Shown here in pieces: positions 35,372-45,376 of a stretch of 64,000 nt of DNA (position 1 is the stretch's first letter; each line of letters begins with the position of its first letter). The DNA comes from an uncultured Psychrobacter sp. Lineage in GTDB: Bacteria; Pseudomonadota; Gammaproteobacteria; Pseudomonadales; Moraxellaceae. The notes under the pieces were generated by a model. It had not been told where the DNA came from. It ran no database searches and worked only from the letters and a program-made list of their open reading frames with translations. The DNA lies in NCBI RefSeq assembly GCF_947500265.1, contig NZ_CANMRN010000008.1, positions 1 through 64,000 on the forward strand. Direction: 5' to 3'. A program made the translations under genes and the position numbers.

Positions 35372-37180
35372 TTATAGACAGCATGAGCAATTGCGTTTGG
35401 TTTTCGACATTTTACCAATACCCGGATTAAAGGTATTGGTTGGGTCCAAGCTTTTATAAAATTTCTGCAAATCAGGTTCTGCTTCGTATAGATGCCCTAC
35501 ATTATGCTCAGCAGGATATTTGGCTCCGCGTGCGCTCAGTAGCTCTAACATCATTTTTTTAACAAGATGTGCATCACTACCCTTTTTCAAAATATAGTCT
35601 TGATGAAACACATAACAAAAGAAGTGTCCGTAATACAGCTTCTTCTCCAAATGCTGTTCAATGTCTTCAGGTAGGGTTTCGAGCCATTCTAATTCGTTAC
35701 GTGGTATGGCAATATCCAATGCCAATATATCGCCGACGTCTTTTTCATGTATGACTTCATACCTTAGTGCGGCACCTGCAGCGGCAAAGCGATGTAAAAA
35801 GGCGCTTTCTGATTCTTCTTGACTACATTCAAAATAGTTACCCGTATTTGAAGCGTCGAAAAACACCTTTAGAAAATCCTGTGCTTCTGCTATGCCATCA
35901 TCACTCATTTTTAAGATGAGATGATGCTCATATTGGTCGCGGTACTCTAGCATTCGCTTCGGTAAATGCTTTGGAAATATATTGGCGACGAACTGCATGA
36001 CTTTATCAGTGAAATGCTTTGGCATCCATGACCATTTATGGAATTTTGCATCCATAGCGCCTTTGATAGAAAACAATCTAGGTAAGGCATTGGTACCAAG
36101 ATGCTTAATACTGAGGAACGTGTCCTTACCATACTTAGCAGATACATCAAATATATCACGATGCATATACTCACCCACTTCAGGGATATTATCGAAGCTC
36201 GATAATATTTGTCTTCTGAGCTGTGCAAGCTCACTCACACTGTTGGTGCCTATATAAAATGTTTTCTCTTTTACAGCCGTTGGATAGGTATCAAGACGTA
36301 CTGCAAATACCGCCAGCTTGCCAGCACAGCCGCTTGCTTCATACAGTCTTCGCTTATCCGCATTAAAACGACTTGGCGTGCTTGCATCAACATCTTTTAC
36401 TCTGGCGATATATTCTTTGTCAGATGCCATCTTACCGGTGTCAGGTAATGCTCTTTTATCAAAATTACCTGTTTGCAGATTAGTAAGTATTTCTTCTGGG
36501 GTATCTCCTAACTCTACATCTAGGTGATTAACTAATACTAGCTGACCGTGCTTGTCTATTTGGGCAAACAATGCCAGCTCGGTATAAGCAGGACCTCTTT
36601 TAACCAGAGCCCCACCAGAATTATTAGAGACACCGCCAATAATAGATGCACCCAAAGTCGATGAACCGATGACCGAGTGAGGCGCTCTATTTACAACTTT
36701 AAGCTGACTTTGCAACTGGTGTAATGTCGCCCCAGGCAAGCTAATCACTTGCTCATTGTCATTCACCAAATACAACTGGTTCATTGCAAGGGTATTGATC
36801 ACAACCACTGGTCTATCGTAGTCATTACCGCTCGGGGTTGAGCCTTCCGTCAGTCCCGTTTTTGCTGCTTGCATGATAATAATACAGTCGCCTTCCACAC
36901 ATATCTCTAAGCTACGCCAAATCTCCAGCAGTGTTTGCGGAAACAAAACAGCTAAAGCATTGCCGCCACCAGAGCGCCACCCCATTCTATAGTGTTCGTT
37001 TTTTTCTGGATCAGCCTGTACATTGCCGGCTCCCAGTAAATGGGTTAGCTTGTCTAACACTTGCTCAGGATGGAGTGTGTCTTGGTCTTGATGCGCTATA
37101 TTTGATGAGGAAAGGTTTGATGAAGCTCTATTTAATGACGGCATATGACGCTCTTTATTTAGTGATTGTGTGTCACTCAT
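35372..37180 (-). CDS. dld: Quinone-dependent D-lactate dehydrogenase
   Basis: This is a peripheral membrane flavoprotein that oxidises D-lactate to pyruvate and passes electrons to quinone. The 602-residue chain has a low-complexity N-terminus (Ser/Asn rich, about 10-30), an FAD-binding PCMH domain with GLTEGSTPSGNDYDRPVV and GSSTLGASIIGGVSNNSGGALVKRGPAY, and the C-terminal Dld membrane-binding region (HNVGHLYEAEPDLQKFYKSLDPTN). This is the E. coli Dld type, not the small NAD type. A start at an internal Met about 13 codons in is possible. It overlaps the permease gene by 4 bases (ATGA), so uptake and oxidation are coupled. Confidence 0.94.
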   Translation of the reverse strand: MSDTQSLNKERHMPSLNRASSNLSSSNIAHQDQDTLHPEQVLDKLTHLLGAGNVQADPEKNEHYRMGWRSGGGNALAVLFPQTLLEIWRSLEICVEGDCIIIMQAAKTGLTEGSTPSGNDYDRPVVVINTLAMNQLYLVNDNEQVISLPGATLHQLQSQLKVVNRAPHSVIGSSTLGASIIGGVSNNSGGALVKRGPAYTELALFAQIDKHGQLVLVNHLDVELGDTPEEILTNLQTGNFDKRALPDTGKMASDKEYIARVKDVDASTPSRFNADKRRLYEASGCAGKLAVFAVRLDTYPTAVKEKTFYIGTNSVSELAQLRRQILSSFDNIPEVGEYMHRDIFDVSAKYGKDTFLSIKHLGTNALPRLFSIKGAMDAKFHKWSWMPKHFTDKVMQFVANIFPKHLPKRMLEYRDQYEHHLILKMSDDGIAEAQDFLKVFFDASNTGNYFECSQEESESAFLHRFAAAGAALRYEVIHEKDVGDILALDIAIPRNELEWLETLPEDIEQHLEKKLYYGHFFCYVFHQDYILKKGSDAHLVKKMMLELLSARGAKYPAEHNVGHLYEAEPDLQKFYKSLDPTNTFNPGIGKMSKTKRNCSCCL

Positions 37181-38889
37181 GATGCTAAAGGCCCTTGAAA
37201 ACCAAAGAGGTAAATGGCAGCCATGACGATAATCCCGCAGAACAACACATAATAGATGGTAGGTAAAATAGTACGTCTAAGTGTGGCGCCCTCCATACCG
37301 AGTAGGCCCACCGTTGCCGATGCAGCCACCACATTATGTACTGCAATCATATTACCAGCAGCGGCACCAACTGCTTGAGCCGCGATGATTAGAGAAGGTG
37401 AAATATGTAAGCTCATGGCGGCTTCGTATTGGAATTGACTGAACATCATGTTGGATACGGTATTAGAGCCCGCGATAAAAGCACCTAACGCACCAATGGT
37501 TGCACTGATTAAGGGGAAAACACTGCCAAAAGTACCCGCAAACAACTCTGCACTGGCGACAGGCATACTCGCCACATCTGATAAGTTTACGCCTGAATTA
37601 ATAAAAATCCTAACCATTGGAATCGTAAAAATAAGGACAAATCCAGCCCCTAGTACAGTTTTTCCTGATTCTTTAAAGGCATTGTTTAGTGCACTGGCAG
37701 GTCTTTTGGTTTGAAAAGCGGCAGCAACCAAGGCGCTGATTAATAACAAGCCGCCTGGTAAGTATAAAGGACTAAAGCTGGCACTGATATCTGCCTCACT
37801 TAAAATCGAGGTTAGGTCTACTGTCGCGCTGTTCAGCAAAGACTGAAAGCCTGTTAATACTCTAGAACACACCAATAAAAGGGCAACTAACAAATAAGGG
37901 AACCACGCCATGACCGTGGACATCTTTTTATCACTCAACGCAGGAGTGATGTCTTCTTTGCTGACTACTAGCTTACCAAGCCATTCACTTGGCCAGCTTT
38001 TTTTCGGTTCAAAATCCCATGTGGTTTTTGGTACTAAAAATCCACGTTTTGCCGCATTAACAACGATAGTGATACTGACCAAACCGCCGACCAATGATGG
38101 AAACTCTGGCCCTAAAAAAACACCTGTTAGGGTATAAGGAATTGTGAATGCCAAACCCGCAAAAATAGCAAATGGCCAAATAGCGAAGCCTTCTCTCCAG
38201 CTTTTATTTTTCCCAAAGAAACGTGTGAGCATCATCACCATAAAAAGTGGCATAAATGTACCAATAACACCGTGCATAATGGCCACTTGGCTGGTAATCA
38301 GTTGTAAAAAATCGCCCCACTCTAGTCCTTGTTGTGCCAGTTGGGCGCTAATGGCTACTGTATCTAACCCCTTGTTTACTCCAATAACGATAGGCGTACC
38401 GACTGCCCCAAATGATACAGGCGTACTTTGGATCATCATTCCCATCAACACAGCACCCAGCGCTGGAAATCCTATCGCGACGAGTAAAGGCGCGGCAATA
38501 GCGGCCGCTGTACCAAAGCCAGCCGCCCCCTCGAGAAAGCAGCCAAAGCACCATGCAATAATAATCGCTTGTACCCGCCTATCTGGCGATACATTGGTAA
38601 ATCCAGCACGGATAACGGCGATGGCGCCCGTATGCTTTAACGTATTCAGTAAAAAAATAGCCCCAAATACGATCCACAATACTGAGACGGTAATGACCAT
38701 TCCTTGAATGATCGATGAAGACACGCGATTAAGCGTCATATCCCATACAAAGAGGGCAAGCGCGGCAGTAACCGCCAGAACGATTGGCATGGTTCTTTTG
38801 GCTGACCATTGCAATCCTATCAAAAAAATACCACAGAGAACGATTGGCAGTAATGCCAATAGTCCATATATTGTTTGATTCAAAATCAT
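37177..38889 (-). CDS. lctP: Lactate permease
   Basis: This is an LctP-family lactate:H+ symporter of 570 residues from the ATG at 38889 (AAAGGA site; the frame to 38925 is rejected), with about 13 membrane segments. Family signatures are CFGCFLEGAAGFGTAAAIAA, MIQSTPVSFGAVGTP and GSNTVSNMMFSQFQ. These proteins import L- and D-lactate and sometimes glycolate. Here the partner enzyme is D-specific and no L-lactate dehydrogenase gene is adjacent, so uptake of D-lactate or of the racemate is likely. It is divergent from a LysR gene, which probably controls it. Confidence 0.94.
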   Translation of the reverse strand: MILNQTIYGLLALLPIVLCGIFLIGLQWSAKRTMPIVLAVTAALALFVWDMTLNRVSSSIIQGMVITVSVLWIVFGAIFLLNTLKHTGAIAVIRAGFTNVSPDRRVQAIIIAWCFGCFLEGAAGFGTAAAIAAPLLVAIGFPALGAVLMGMMIQSTPVSFGAVGTPIVIGVNKGLDTVAISAQLAQQGLEWGDFLQLITSQVAIMHGVIGTFMPLFMVMMLTRFFGKNKSWREGFAIWPFAIFAGLAFTIPYTLTGVFLGPEFPSLVGGLVSITIVVNAAKRGFLVPKTTWDFEPKKSWPSEWLGKLVVSKEDITPALSDKKMSTVMAWFPYLLVALLLVCSRVLTGFQSLLNSATVDLTSILSEADISASFSPLYLPGGLLLISALVAAAFQTKRPASALNNAFKESGKTVLGAGFVLIFTIPMVRIFINSGVNLSDVASMPVASAELFAGTFGSVFPLISATIGALGAFIAGSNTVSNMMFSQFQYEAAMSLHISPSLIIAAQAVGAAAGNMIAVHNVVAASATVGLLGMEGATLRRTILPTIYYVLFCGIIVMAAIYLFGFQGPLAS

Positions 38890-39149
38890 AATCCTTTTTT
38901 TATCGTGTAATCTTCCTTGAACCACTTCATCTAAGCATTTGTTTTTATAACTTCATGCTGTCGGTCAGACGAAGCCGAAGACAATCTCTGTCAGTGACGC
39001 TATTAATAGAATGATTAAATAAACAAATGCTCAAAATTCCCTAAAATATTCTACGCCTTGTCAATACATTGATATATTGCATCAAAGGATAATGTTATTT
39101 TCTTTTTTTGCTATAATCTAAAACGTATTGCACCAATTGGGGAACAAGT

Positions 39150-40055
39150 ATGGGCAAAGCTGACGATATGGTTTTATTCGTCCAAGTGGTTGATGAAGGG
39201 TCATTTTCTCGGGTCGCTGAAAAGCTGTCATTAACGAATTCAGTGGTAAGCAAACGCATTGCAAGATTAGAAGAAAGCTTAAATGCACAGCTGCTTTATA
39301 GGACAACTAGAAAGTTAAGCTTAACCGATGCAGGAAGGACGCTTTATAACAAAGCTAAAATCGCTAAATTTGCCTTTCAGGAAGCTGAAAATGCCGTAAC
39401 AGGCTATGGTGAGGACATGAAAGGCAACATACGTATAACCATGCCAGCGGTCTCTGCAAATCTAATATTGAGCGAATCCATTGCCGAATTCTGTAAACAA
39501 CACCCAGAAATAACAGTAGATTTGCAAATTACCAATCGATTGGTTGATTTGATAGAAGAAGGATTTGATCTGGCGATAAGGACAGCAGAGCTTGAAGACT
39601 CATCACTCATTGCAAGACGTCTTATAGATAGCCAGTGGGTCATATGTGCGACACCAGACTATTTAGAGCGACACGGTACACCTCAAACCCCTGAACAATT
39701 ACGGAGTCATGAGTGTTTGGTCTATAAGTTTGATCATACGGCGAATGGTATATGGCCGCTATATATAGATGGCACGGAGCAATTGCTTCCTGTACAGGGG
39801 CGGTTTCATAGCAATCATCTTAATGCGATTAAACAAGCGACTCTCAGCGACCTAGGTATCGCCTTTTTACCACAAGCACTTGTTTATGAAGAAATGCAGC
39901 AAAATACGCTCACCCAGATTTTGCAACGCTTTACAAGAAAGAAAATGGGTATGTATGCGGTTTACCCCAAGGCACGGCAACCGGACCAAAAATTGAAACT
40001 GCTTGTGTCACATCTGCGAAAATCATTACATCAAAAACAGGCTTACTACTGCTAA
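39150..40055 (+). CDS. LysR-family regulator, probably of lctP-dld
   Basis: This 301-residue LysR regulator has an N-terminal helix-turn-helix (about 5-62; GSFSRVAEKLSLTNSVVSKRIARLEE) and a substrate-binding domain from about 90. It belongs to the broad AaeR/DsdC-like group with RTTRKLSLTDAGRTLY after the HTH. It is divergently transcribed from lctP across a 260-base gap. The likely effector is lactate, inferred only from position. The GGGGAA site precedes the ATG. Confidence 0.88.
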   Translation: MGKADDMVLFVQVVDEGSFSRVAEKLSLTNSVVSKRIARLEESLNAQLLYRTTRKLSLTDAGRTLYNKAKIAKFAFQEAENAVTGYGEDMKGNIRITMPAVSANLILSESIAEFCKQHPEITVDLQITNRLVDLIEEGFDLAIRTAELEDSSLIARRLIDSQWVICATPDYLERHGTPQTPEQLRSHECLVYKFDHTANGIWPLYIDGTEQLLPVQGRFHSNHLNAIKQATLSDLGIAFLPQALVYEEMQQNTLTQILQRFTRKKMGMYAVYPKARQPDQKLKLLVSHLRKSLHQKQAYYC

Positions 40056-40072
40056 GTAATAAGCCTGTTTTT
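40033..40072 (+). terminator. Terminator overlapping the end of the LysR gene
   Basis: AAAAACAGGCTTACT pairs with AGTAATAAGCCTGTTTTT across a short loop, ending in a T run. The left arm lies inside the last codons of the gene, so the stop codon is in the hairpin. Confidence 0.85.
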
Positions 40073-40297
40073 CATATGAATAAGCAAAGATGGATGAGAG
40101 TATTTGACGATAATAGTCATATATGTCGACTTCGCTTTAATCAAAGCAAAGAATACCTGAGCACTATTAGCTATAAGTATAAAGTGCTCAGACATGAAGT
40201 TCAGTTGTACTAGATAATGTTATTAGTATAAGAATTTGATAACTGAAACTTTACTACCTAGTAGCTTTCATAAAGGCTGAACAATCTAAATAAATTT

Positions 40298-41359
40298 TTA
40301 TGATCCATTGACTGTGTAGCGTACGATAACTTCATTATCGAGTACGACATTGGTTGACCAAATGAATTCAGCATCTGCTTTTTCATTATCAAAAATATCT
40401 GTGAAATTGGTATAAGCTGATTTGTTGTCTACTCCAATGGTTTGATTACTATAGGTGGTGGCATTCGGCCAACTAGAGTCATCAAAGTCTGCTTGTTGCC
40501 AATTGGTAGGCAATTCCCAGTGCAAGCCATAATCTGCCGAACCGTCTTGTACATTAGCTGTGGTCACACAATTACTAGATAGTCGCTCGCTACCTAACTC
40601 ACTAATACAGGACAAGTCTCTAATCGGCGCGGTATAAAAGGTTTGTGCTTTCCAGTTTTTATCGGTCTTGGCGATGATGTTGTTATCTTTATCTTTGATC
40701 ACAGCGACTAAACCACCATCTCCTGCATGAAATTCTGAGCCATTATTACTCTCTGAACCAACGCCTAAGTTTTCTTCCCAATCCACCAAATGCATAGCAA
40801 CGGTAAACGGTGCTTTTGCCTTAAAACGCACTATGTTTGAATTGAACTGAGTAAATGGTACATTGTCACGTCCGACGGCTACGCCATTTACGTACATCTC
40901 AAAATAATTATCTGCAAAGACGTAAGCGGTATACACTTCGCCATCTGCGTCTATTTCAATGATGTCTGAGCCATCAAGTTGAGATAAAGCTTCACTGGCG
41001 GTGCGATAGTCGTTGCCTGTACAAGGGTTGTTTAAGTCGGATGCCACTGGGAAATCTGTATTGAGCAAATTGGTCGCTGCTGGTACTGTCCATGTTTTAC
41101 CGTCAGTTGACTGGATACTACCGATGTTGGTTTGACGACCACGATCACATTCATAGGCATTTGTCACATCAGTCTGGGCAAGACCTTGAGTTAAGCTAGC
41201 GGTGCCAGTATAACTGCTGGCATCTGCACTACTTATTGATGCTGTCGTTTGCTCATTGGCATCGGTAGCTGCTGAGTCTATTTGAGTTTGGCTACACGCA
41301 GCCAGCAATACAGCAGATACTGTCGTGGTTAGCAAAGCAGGTATTAAAATAGGTTTCAT
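40298..41359 (-). CDS. Lipoprotein of unknown function beside the YHYH gene
   Basis: This 353-residue lipoprotein has a signal peptide ending in the lipobox LLAAC (Cys22), then a Ser/Thr/Ala-rich linker to about residue 60. The body is mostly predicted beta strands, with motifs such as YVFADNYFEMYVNGVAVGRD and FTVAMHLVDWEENLG reminiscent of galactose-binding-like jelly rolls. Four or five cysteines (about 71, 112, 254, 265) may form disulfides. I do not recognise a named family. It lies 81 bases after the YHYH-domain gene on the same strand, so they are probably one operon. An export or surface role is likely. Confidence 0.75.
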   Translation of the reverse strand: MKPILIPALLTTTVSAVLLAACSQTQIDSAATDANEQTTASISSADASSYTGTASLTQGLAQTDVTNAYECDRGRQTNIGSIQSTDGKTWTVPAATNLLNTDFPVASDLNNPCTGNDYRTASEALSQLDGSDIIEIDADGEVYTAYVFADNYFEMYVNGVAVGRDNVPFTQFNSNIVRFKAKAPFTVAMHLVDWEENLGVGSESNNGSEFHAGDGGLVAVIKDKDNNIIAKTDKNWKAQTFYTAPIRDLSCISELGSERLSSNCVTTANVQDGSADYGLHWELPTNWQQADFDDSSWPNATTYSNQTIGVDNKSAYTNFTDIFDNEKADAEFIWSTNVVLDNEVIVRYTVNGS

Positions 41360-41440
41360 TAGGATTCCTTAGCATTATATAAGATGGTCTAAAACTCAGC
41401 TTATTTGTCTCTATAACTGATCATTATCATTAGATGCACA

Positions 41441-42979
41441 TTATTTTTTCTGTGTATCATCAGGGCGTTTATAAGTCTGTACAGTCGTACCCTCTGGATC
41501 AATAAACTCAAAAGTATAAATATCTTTAGTCGCTTCAGTATCGCCCCAACCATAATTAAGCTTATGCTCTTGACCGTCATGGGTATACGTTAGACTATAT
41601 TGAGTCGGGCTTATAATCTTGTAATCTGTGATCTCAGCTCCGCGCAAAGGCGTTAGCGCTGGACGAACGCCGTGCGTATGCGCTTGCGGTGCAATCTCAT
41701 TTTCTGGCGCTGTCGTATCTGGGTTTATAGTGACCTTACCGCGCAAGCCTGCAATTAAATACGGAAACTCTGAGGTAGCATGGTATTCATAGCTACCGTC
41801 TTCATTGAATTTGCCTAAATATTCATCAAGCTCATCATCGGTTTCACCATAGACAGGAAAGCCGTCTAGCGCATAAGCAATGGGCTTACCTTCACCAACT
41901 TGTGACTGTAGGTGGGTTGGTGCAAGATGATAATGGTAGTCATCAGCGCGTCCAGAATGCCCGCCCCAATTGTCTAATTCTCCGAATGCTTTGGCGTCCT
42001 CACCACGATTGTTTAATGGGTTGAATATAGGAATGCCATTGGCTGCAATAGCGATAGCCCCTTTCATAAAATTGTCTTTGGCCATTAGAGACTCATCGGC
42101 AAGCTCAGGCTGCAAGGGAATGACCCAACTGTTCTCATTGGTATAATCCTGGTCGATAGGTACTTGCTGTTGCCAACTGGTGATACCGGTCATCATTTCA
42201 TGGCTTGGGATACCATTTGATTCGACATACAGATATTTATCATCATGATGGGTACTGACGTTATCAAATGAGCCAAATACTGAGGTCATAAAGTCAATGT
42301 CATTGGCAGGTACTGGCAAATGAGCGATCGCCTCTTTCGTCTTTGCACCTATATTTTGGGCCGTCTCAGTACTGCTACAGGCGACCAGTAAAGCAGTTGC
42401 ACCCAATACTCCAAAAACTGAATAGGTAATTTTTGACGGTCGGTTTTTCTTGTGGCGTATATTCAAAACATAGAACAAAACCAAACCACTCGCTAAGACC
42501 AAGCCGCCCAACAGGTAGAAGAATAAAACAGAGCGCGTGTCACTGTTATCCGTTATAACAGAACTTTCCGCATCAGCTTTGTTTAGTGCAGTCCCATTAT
42601 CATTGGCAATAACAGTAGTATCGCTTGGATTTTGGATAGCCGTTAATTGATTACTACTTACTAGATTTTCAATCACTGCTAGCTGATTGATCGCTTGAAT
42701 ATGAGCGTTTTTTTCCAAAATATAAGTTTGATCATCGGCTGAAAAGTCTGACAAGTTAAAAGAAAGTAGCTGATGGTGGCTATCCGTTAAATAAACAGTA
42801 TCGTCTTCTAATTTAATAAAATCAGCAGCGACACTAGGCTGGCCAGTGATCTGCCATTCTTTGGCAGGCAGAGTATGTGCACTAGAATCATGGGCGTAGG
42901 CAGAGGTCAGTGATGAAACTTGTATGGCGGTGACAATAGCAAGCAAGCTGAAAGCTCGAGCCGTTTTTATGAGGGTCAT
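41441..42979 (-). CDS. YHYH-domain protein fused to an N-terminal membrane module
   Basis: This 512-residue protein has three parts. Residues 1-30 are a signal peptide, and 40-90 resemble an SHD1-like domain (KEWQITGQPSVAADFIKLED). After a linker there is a membrane helix at about 150-173, a basic stretch (RHKKNRPSK), then a second hydrophobic segment that reads exactly like a lipoprotein signal (VFGVLGATALLVAC, Cys201). The rest is a YHYH domain: AIAANGIPIFNP near 310, GELDNWGGH and DDYHYHLAPTHL at 347-358. YHYH proteins are exported and of unknown function. The internal lipobox suggests that a separate lipoprotein gene was fused to an upstream membrane gene. Confidence 0.82.
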   Translation of the reverse strand: MTLIKTARAFSLLAIVTAIQVSSLTSAYAHDSSAHTLPAKEWQITGQPSVAADFIKLEDDTVYLTDSHHQLLSFNLSDFSADDQTYILEKNAHIQAINQLAVIENLVSSNQLTAIQNPSDTTVIANDNGTALNKADAESSVITDNSDTRSVLFFYLLGGLVLASGLVLFYVLNIRHKKNRPSKITYSVFGVLGATALLVACSSTETAQNIGAKTKEAIAHLPVPANDIDFMTSVFGSFDNVSTHHDDKYLYVESNGIPSHEMMTGITSWQQQVPIDQDYTNENSWVIPLQPELADESLMAKDNFMKGAIAIAANGIPIFNPLNNRGEDAKAFGELDNWGGHSGRADDYHYHLAPTHLQSQVGEGKPIAYALDGFPVYGETDDELDEYLGKFNEDGSYEYHATSEFPYLIAGLRGKVTINPDTTAPENEIAPQAHTHGVRPALTPLRGAEITDYKIISPTQYSLTYTHDGQEHKLNYGWGDTEATKDIYTFEFIDPEGTTVQTYKRPDDTQKK

Positions 42980-43293
42980 AACACGCTCTCGTTTGGATTG
43001 ATATTTGACAATTAGTCATAGTCAGGCTATATACGTATGCACCTGTCTAAATGTCATAACTATTTATCGTTACTCACTCAAAAAATTATGATTACAAAAT
43101 AATAGATCTATTATATTGAGAAGATAATATCAATTTTTACTTTAGATAAAATTTAATAAGTGTTAAGCCATATTGCATTTTTTACTAAGGAAATCACATA
43201 GACTATACCTTCGGCTGATCTACTATCATCAATCGTGATGCAACGTACGGCGATAATTAGCAGTGTTCTTATATAAGAAAGCATCGTGCAAAA
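42980..43293. other. Intergenic stretch without a recognised feature
   Basis: About 314 bases of AT-rich DNA lie between the YHYH gene start and the 3' end of the next exported-protein gene. It should hold the promoter of the YHYH operon, but I see no convincing consensus, hairpin or short gene. Confidence 0.5.
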
Positions 43294-44271
43294 TCAAAAA
43301 CGCATCCCACTGTCTTCTAAACACTGCAACGGATTTTTATCAGACGCACAAGGTTGGATTTTTTTGAGTTCATCAAGCGATAGATATTCAAAATAATTGG
43401 TCAGTGCAACACGAGCATCGGGGTCATCTATAAAATAGCCGTCATCATATATTTTATCTTTCCAACTTAGATTTACTCGATATAAATAAGACTTATAGTC
43501 TATATCAGCTAACGCCTCATCAGGGAGCTGATCAAAAGGGCCATCGTAATAATTATTTTTATAAACATTATTGGCATTGACGCCTACTAATATGGCAAAT
43601 TTTTCCATAGGGAGGTAGACAAATTGAGTCCTAGCACCCACTTTAAGCACGTCGCTAAAAGGATAGTAGAACTCATCATCTCTGGATAAAGGATTAATAT
43701 AATAAAAGTTATTGGTAGTAGAGTGAAAAGCCAAATAGAATGTAACCCCCGAATCGTCCATCATTGGTAGGTTTACTTCAAAACCTTGACTCTCAAGCGT
43801 CCTTACAAAATCAGCATCTGTCTCTATCTGATTAATCTTAAGGTTTTTTTTAATATTTTTGAAAGTTAACTGATATAAGTTAGGTTGATGCTCTTTCAGG
43901 CTAAATATGTCTGATGACTTATATAACTTATGATGCGTTTTAAACTCACCTCGTTCTTTGCCGGCTATGTCATAAAAATATATAAAGGATAAGCTGCCTT
44001 GCTGTCTTAACTTATGACCCACCAACATATTGCCTTTTATTAAGTTGCCCTGATGGTAAAAGTTAAAATAATAATAGCCCTCTGAAGGGTAAATAGTGAG
44101 GGTATCGTCAGTCTGTGATAGCACATATTCAAAAACGTCATCTACATTATCAATATCAAGCTCAGTACCTTGATACAGTTCATTGATCATTTTCTCGTTA
44201 GTATTTATGGCATTGGCTTGAGCAGAATACAAAAAAAGCAGACTCACCAGTAGGTAACAAAAGGTTTTCAT
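43294..44271 (-). CDS. Exported protein of unknown function
   Basis: This 325-residue protein has a Sec signal peptide (about 1-21, LLFLYSAQANA). The mature part is rich in Tyr, Phe and Asp/Asn and looks predominantly beta. It has three late cysteines in KIQPCASDKNPLQCLEDSG (two of them) and none in the core. I do not recognise a family. The GGAGAG site precedes the ATG. It lies in a run of small exported proteins on the same strand, separated from the next gene by 100 bases. Confidence 0.7.
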   Translation of the reverse strand: MKTFCYLLVSLLFLYSAQANAINTNEKMINELYQGTELDIDNVDDVFEYVLSQTDDTLTIYPSEGYYYFNFYHQGNLIKGNMLVGHKLRQQGSLSFIYFYDIAGKERGEFKTHHKLYKSSDIFSLKEHQPNLYQLTFKNIKKNLKINQIETDADFVRTLESQGFEVNLPMMDDSGVTFYLAFHSTTNNFYYINPLSRDDEFYYPFSDVLKVGARTQFVYLPMEKFAILVGVNANNVYKNNYYDGPFDQLPDEALADIDYKSYLYRVNLSWKDKIYDDGYFIDDPDARVALTNYFEYLSLDELKKIQPCASDKNPLQCLEDSGMRF

Positions 44272-44371
44272 GAATACTCTCCAAAATGTGGCTTAGTACA
44301 TAAAAAATGACAGCTAAATGCTTAACTGTCACCTTGTTCTACTCGTAGATAGCATATATAGCATTGCTCAA

Positions 44372-44917
44372 TTATTTTGCTAGTTTCATAGACTCAAGTT
44401 CAACGTTTTCATCGTTGATCCCTATTTTGGTAGTGATACAGTTATGTTTTTTTCTGGTCTTCCCAAATAAATGACCTGCGCTTTGCGCCAGTTCTTCTTC
44501 ACCACTCGTAAATTCACGTGCTTTAAAGATCTTAAATGACTTAGTGGTCCAATGCGAATCAGACTTGCCCCAGCGATGTCCTTGCGATTTAGTCTCTGCC
44601 ATTTGGCTCTCCATAAAAGCGCCACAAACATCACCATAGCTTTTTTCAATCATGTTATTTTCTTCAGCAAACTTAGTAAGAGCTACTTGCGATGCATCCT
44701 CTCTTAATGGCACGTTCACCTTTGAAGACGCCATGTTTGCCTTGCCCTTTTTCTTCTCTTTCCCAGTGGTGCTCCAATTATGAGTCCACTCCGCAATCGC
44801 ACTGTTCTCCGTTACAGTCATACCACTTTTGGCACCTGCCATATCATCGGCGGCATGGCTGAGCCCTACTAAAGACATGCTCAGTGTCAGTATCGTTATT
44901 TGCTTATAAATATTCAT
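44372..44917 (-). CDS. Exported basic protein of unknown function
   Basis: From the ATG at 44917 (AAGGA site) this is a 181-residue protein with a signal peptide ending near LVGLSHAA. The mature part is Lys-rich, with TGKEKKKGKANMASSK at about 54-69, and has two cysteines (GDVCGAF and KKHNCITT) that could pair. Tryptophans recur in EWTHNW, HRWGKSDSHWTTKS. No family is recognised. A small periplasmic protein, possibly nucleic-acid or metal binding given the charge, is only a guess. Confidence 0.65.
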   Translation of the reverse strand: MNIYKQITILTLSMSLVGLSHAADDMAGAKSGMTVTENSAIAEWTHNWSTTGKEKKKGKANMASSKVNVPLREDASQVALTKFAEENNMIEKSYGDVCGAFMESQMAETKSQGHRWGKSDSHWTTKSFKIFKAREFTSGEEELAQSAGHLFGKTRKKHNCITTKIGINDENVELESMKLAK

Positions 44918-45044
44918 AATATACATCCTTGTGTAAAAGTATTTAATATCAATAAATCACTGTAAACAGCTGAAACTACTGTAAGTAGCTACGTTAAATT
45001 TATCGTCAAATGATCCACATGACGGACTATCTGCCCGAGTCTCT

Positions 45045-45350
45045 CTAGGGCCTTGGTTGATTCTTAAAGTCTTCGATAGCTTCAAGAGCCTTGTCTTTTC
45101 TGCTTTGCCAAGGCCATCTAAAGCCCTCTTCCTTATCTACTTCAACATCATTTGAATTATTGATGGCACTTGATTTATTATCTATCGGTACTTTTTCTTT
45201 TTTCTGCATACTTGAGGGTGTAGCGTGATTGACACTCATCATTGAGGTTTCAGAGATGCGTAAGTTTTGGGTATTGACGTCTTCAGCATGAGAGATGATA
45301 GCTAACGGTAAAATAACAATGCTAGTTAAGACGGCTTTCCATAATTTCAT
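45045..45350 (-). CDS. Small exported protein, tandem paralogue A
   Basis: This 101-residue protein starts MKLWKAVLTSIVILPLAIISHA (signal peptide), followed by EDVNTQNLRISETSMMSVN, a polar linker, and a C-terminal EVDKEEGFRWPWQSRKDK. The next gene upstream encodes a clear paralogue that shares the signal region, the LRISETSMMSVN block and the WRWPWQ-type end. Family and role are unknown. The AAAGGA site and even the leader sequence are duplicated. Confidence 0.7.
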   Translation of the reverse strand: MKLWKAVLTSIVILPLAIISHAEDVNTQNLRISETSMMSVNHATPSSMQKKEKVPIDNKSSAINNSNDVEVDKEEGFRWPWQSRKDKALEAIEDFKNQPRP

Positions 45351-45376
45351 CGTGGTAGTCCTTTATAGTTAATGAA

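Noticed and set aside
38144..38707. 187-codon plus-strand frame antisense to lctP
   Set aside because: Its composition mirrors the hydrophobic permease codons; there is no ribosome site or family resemblance.
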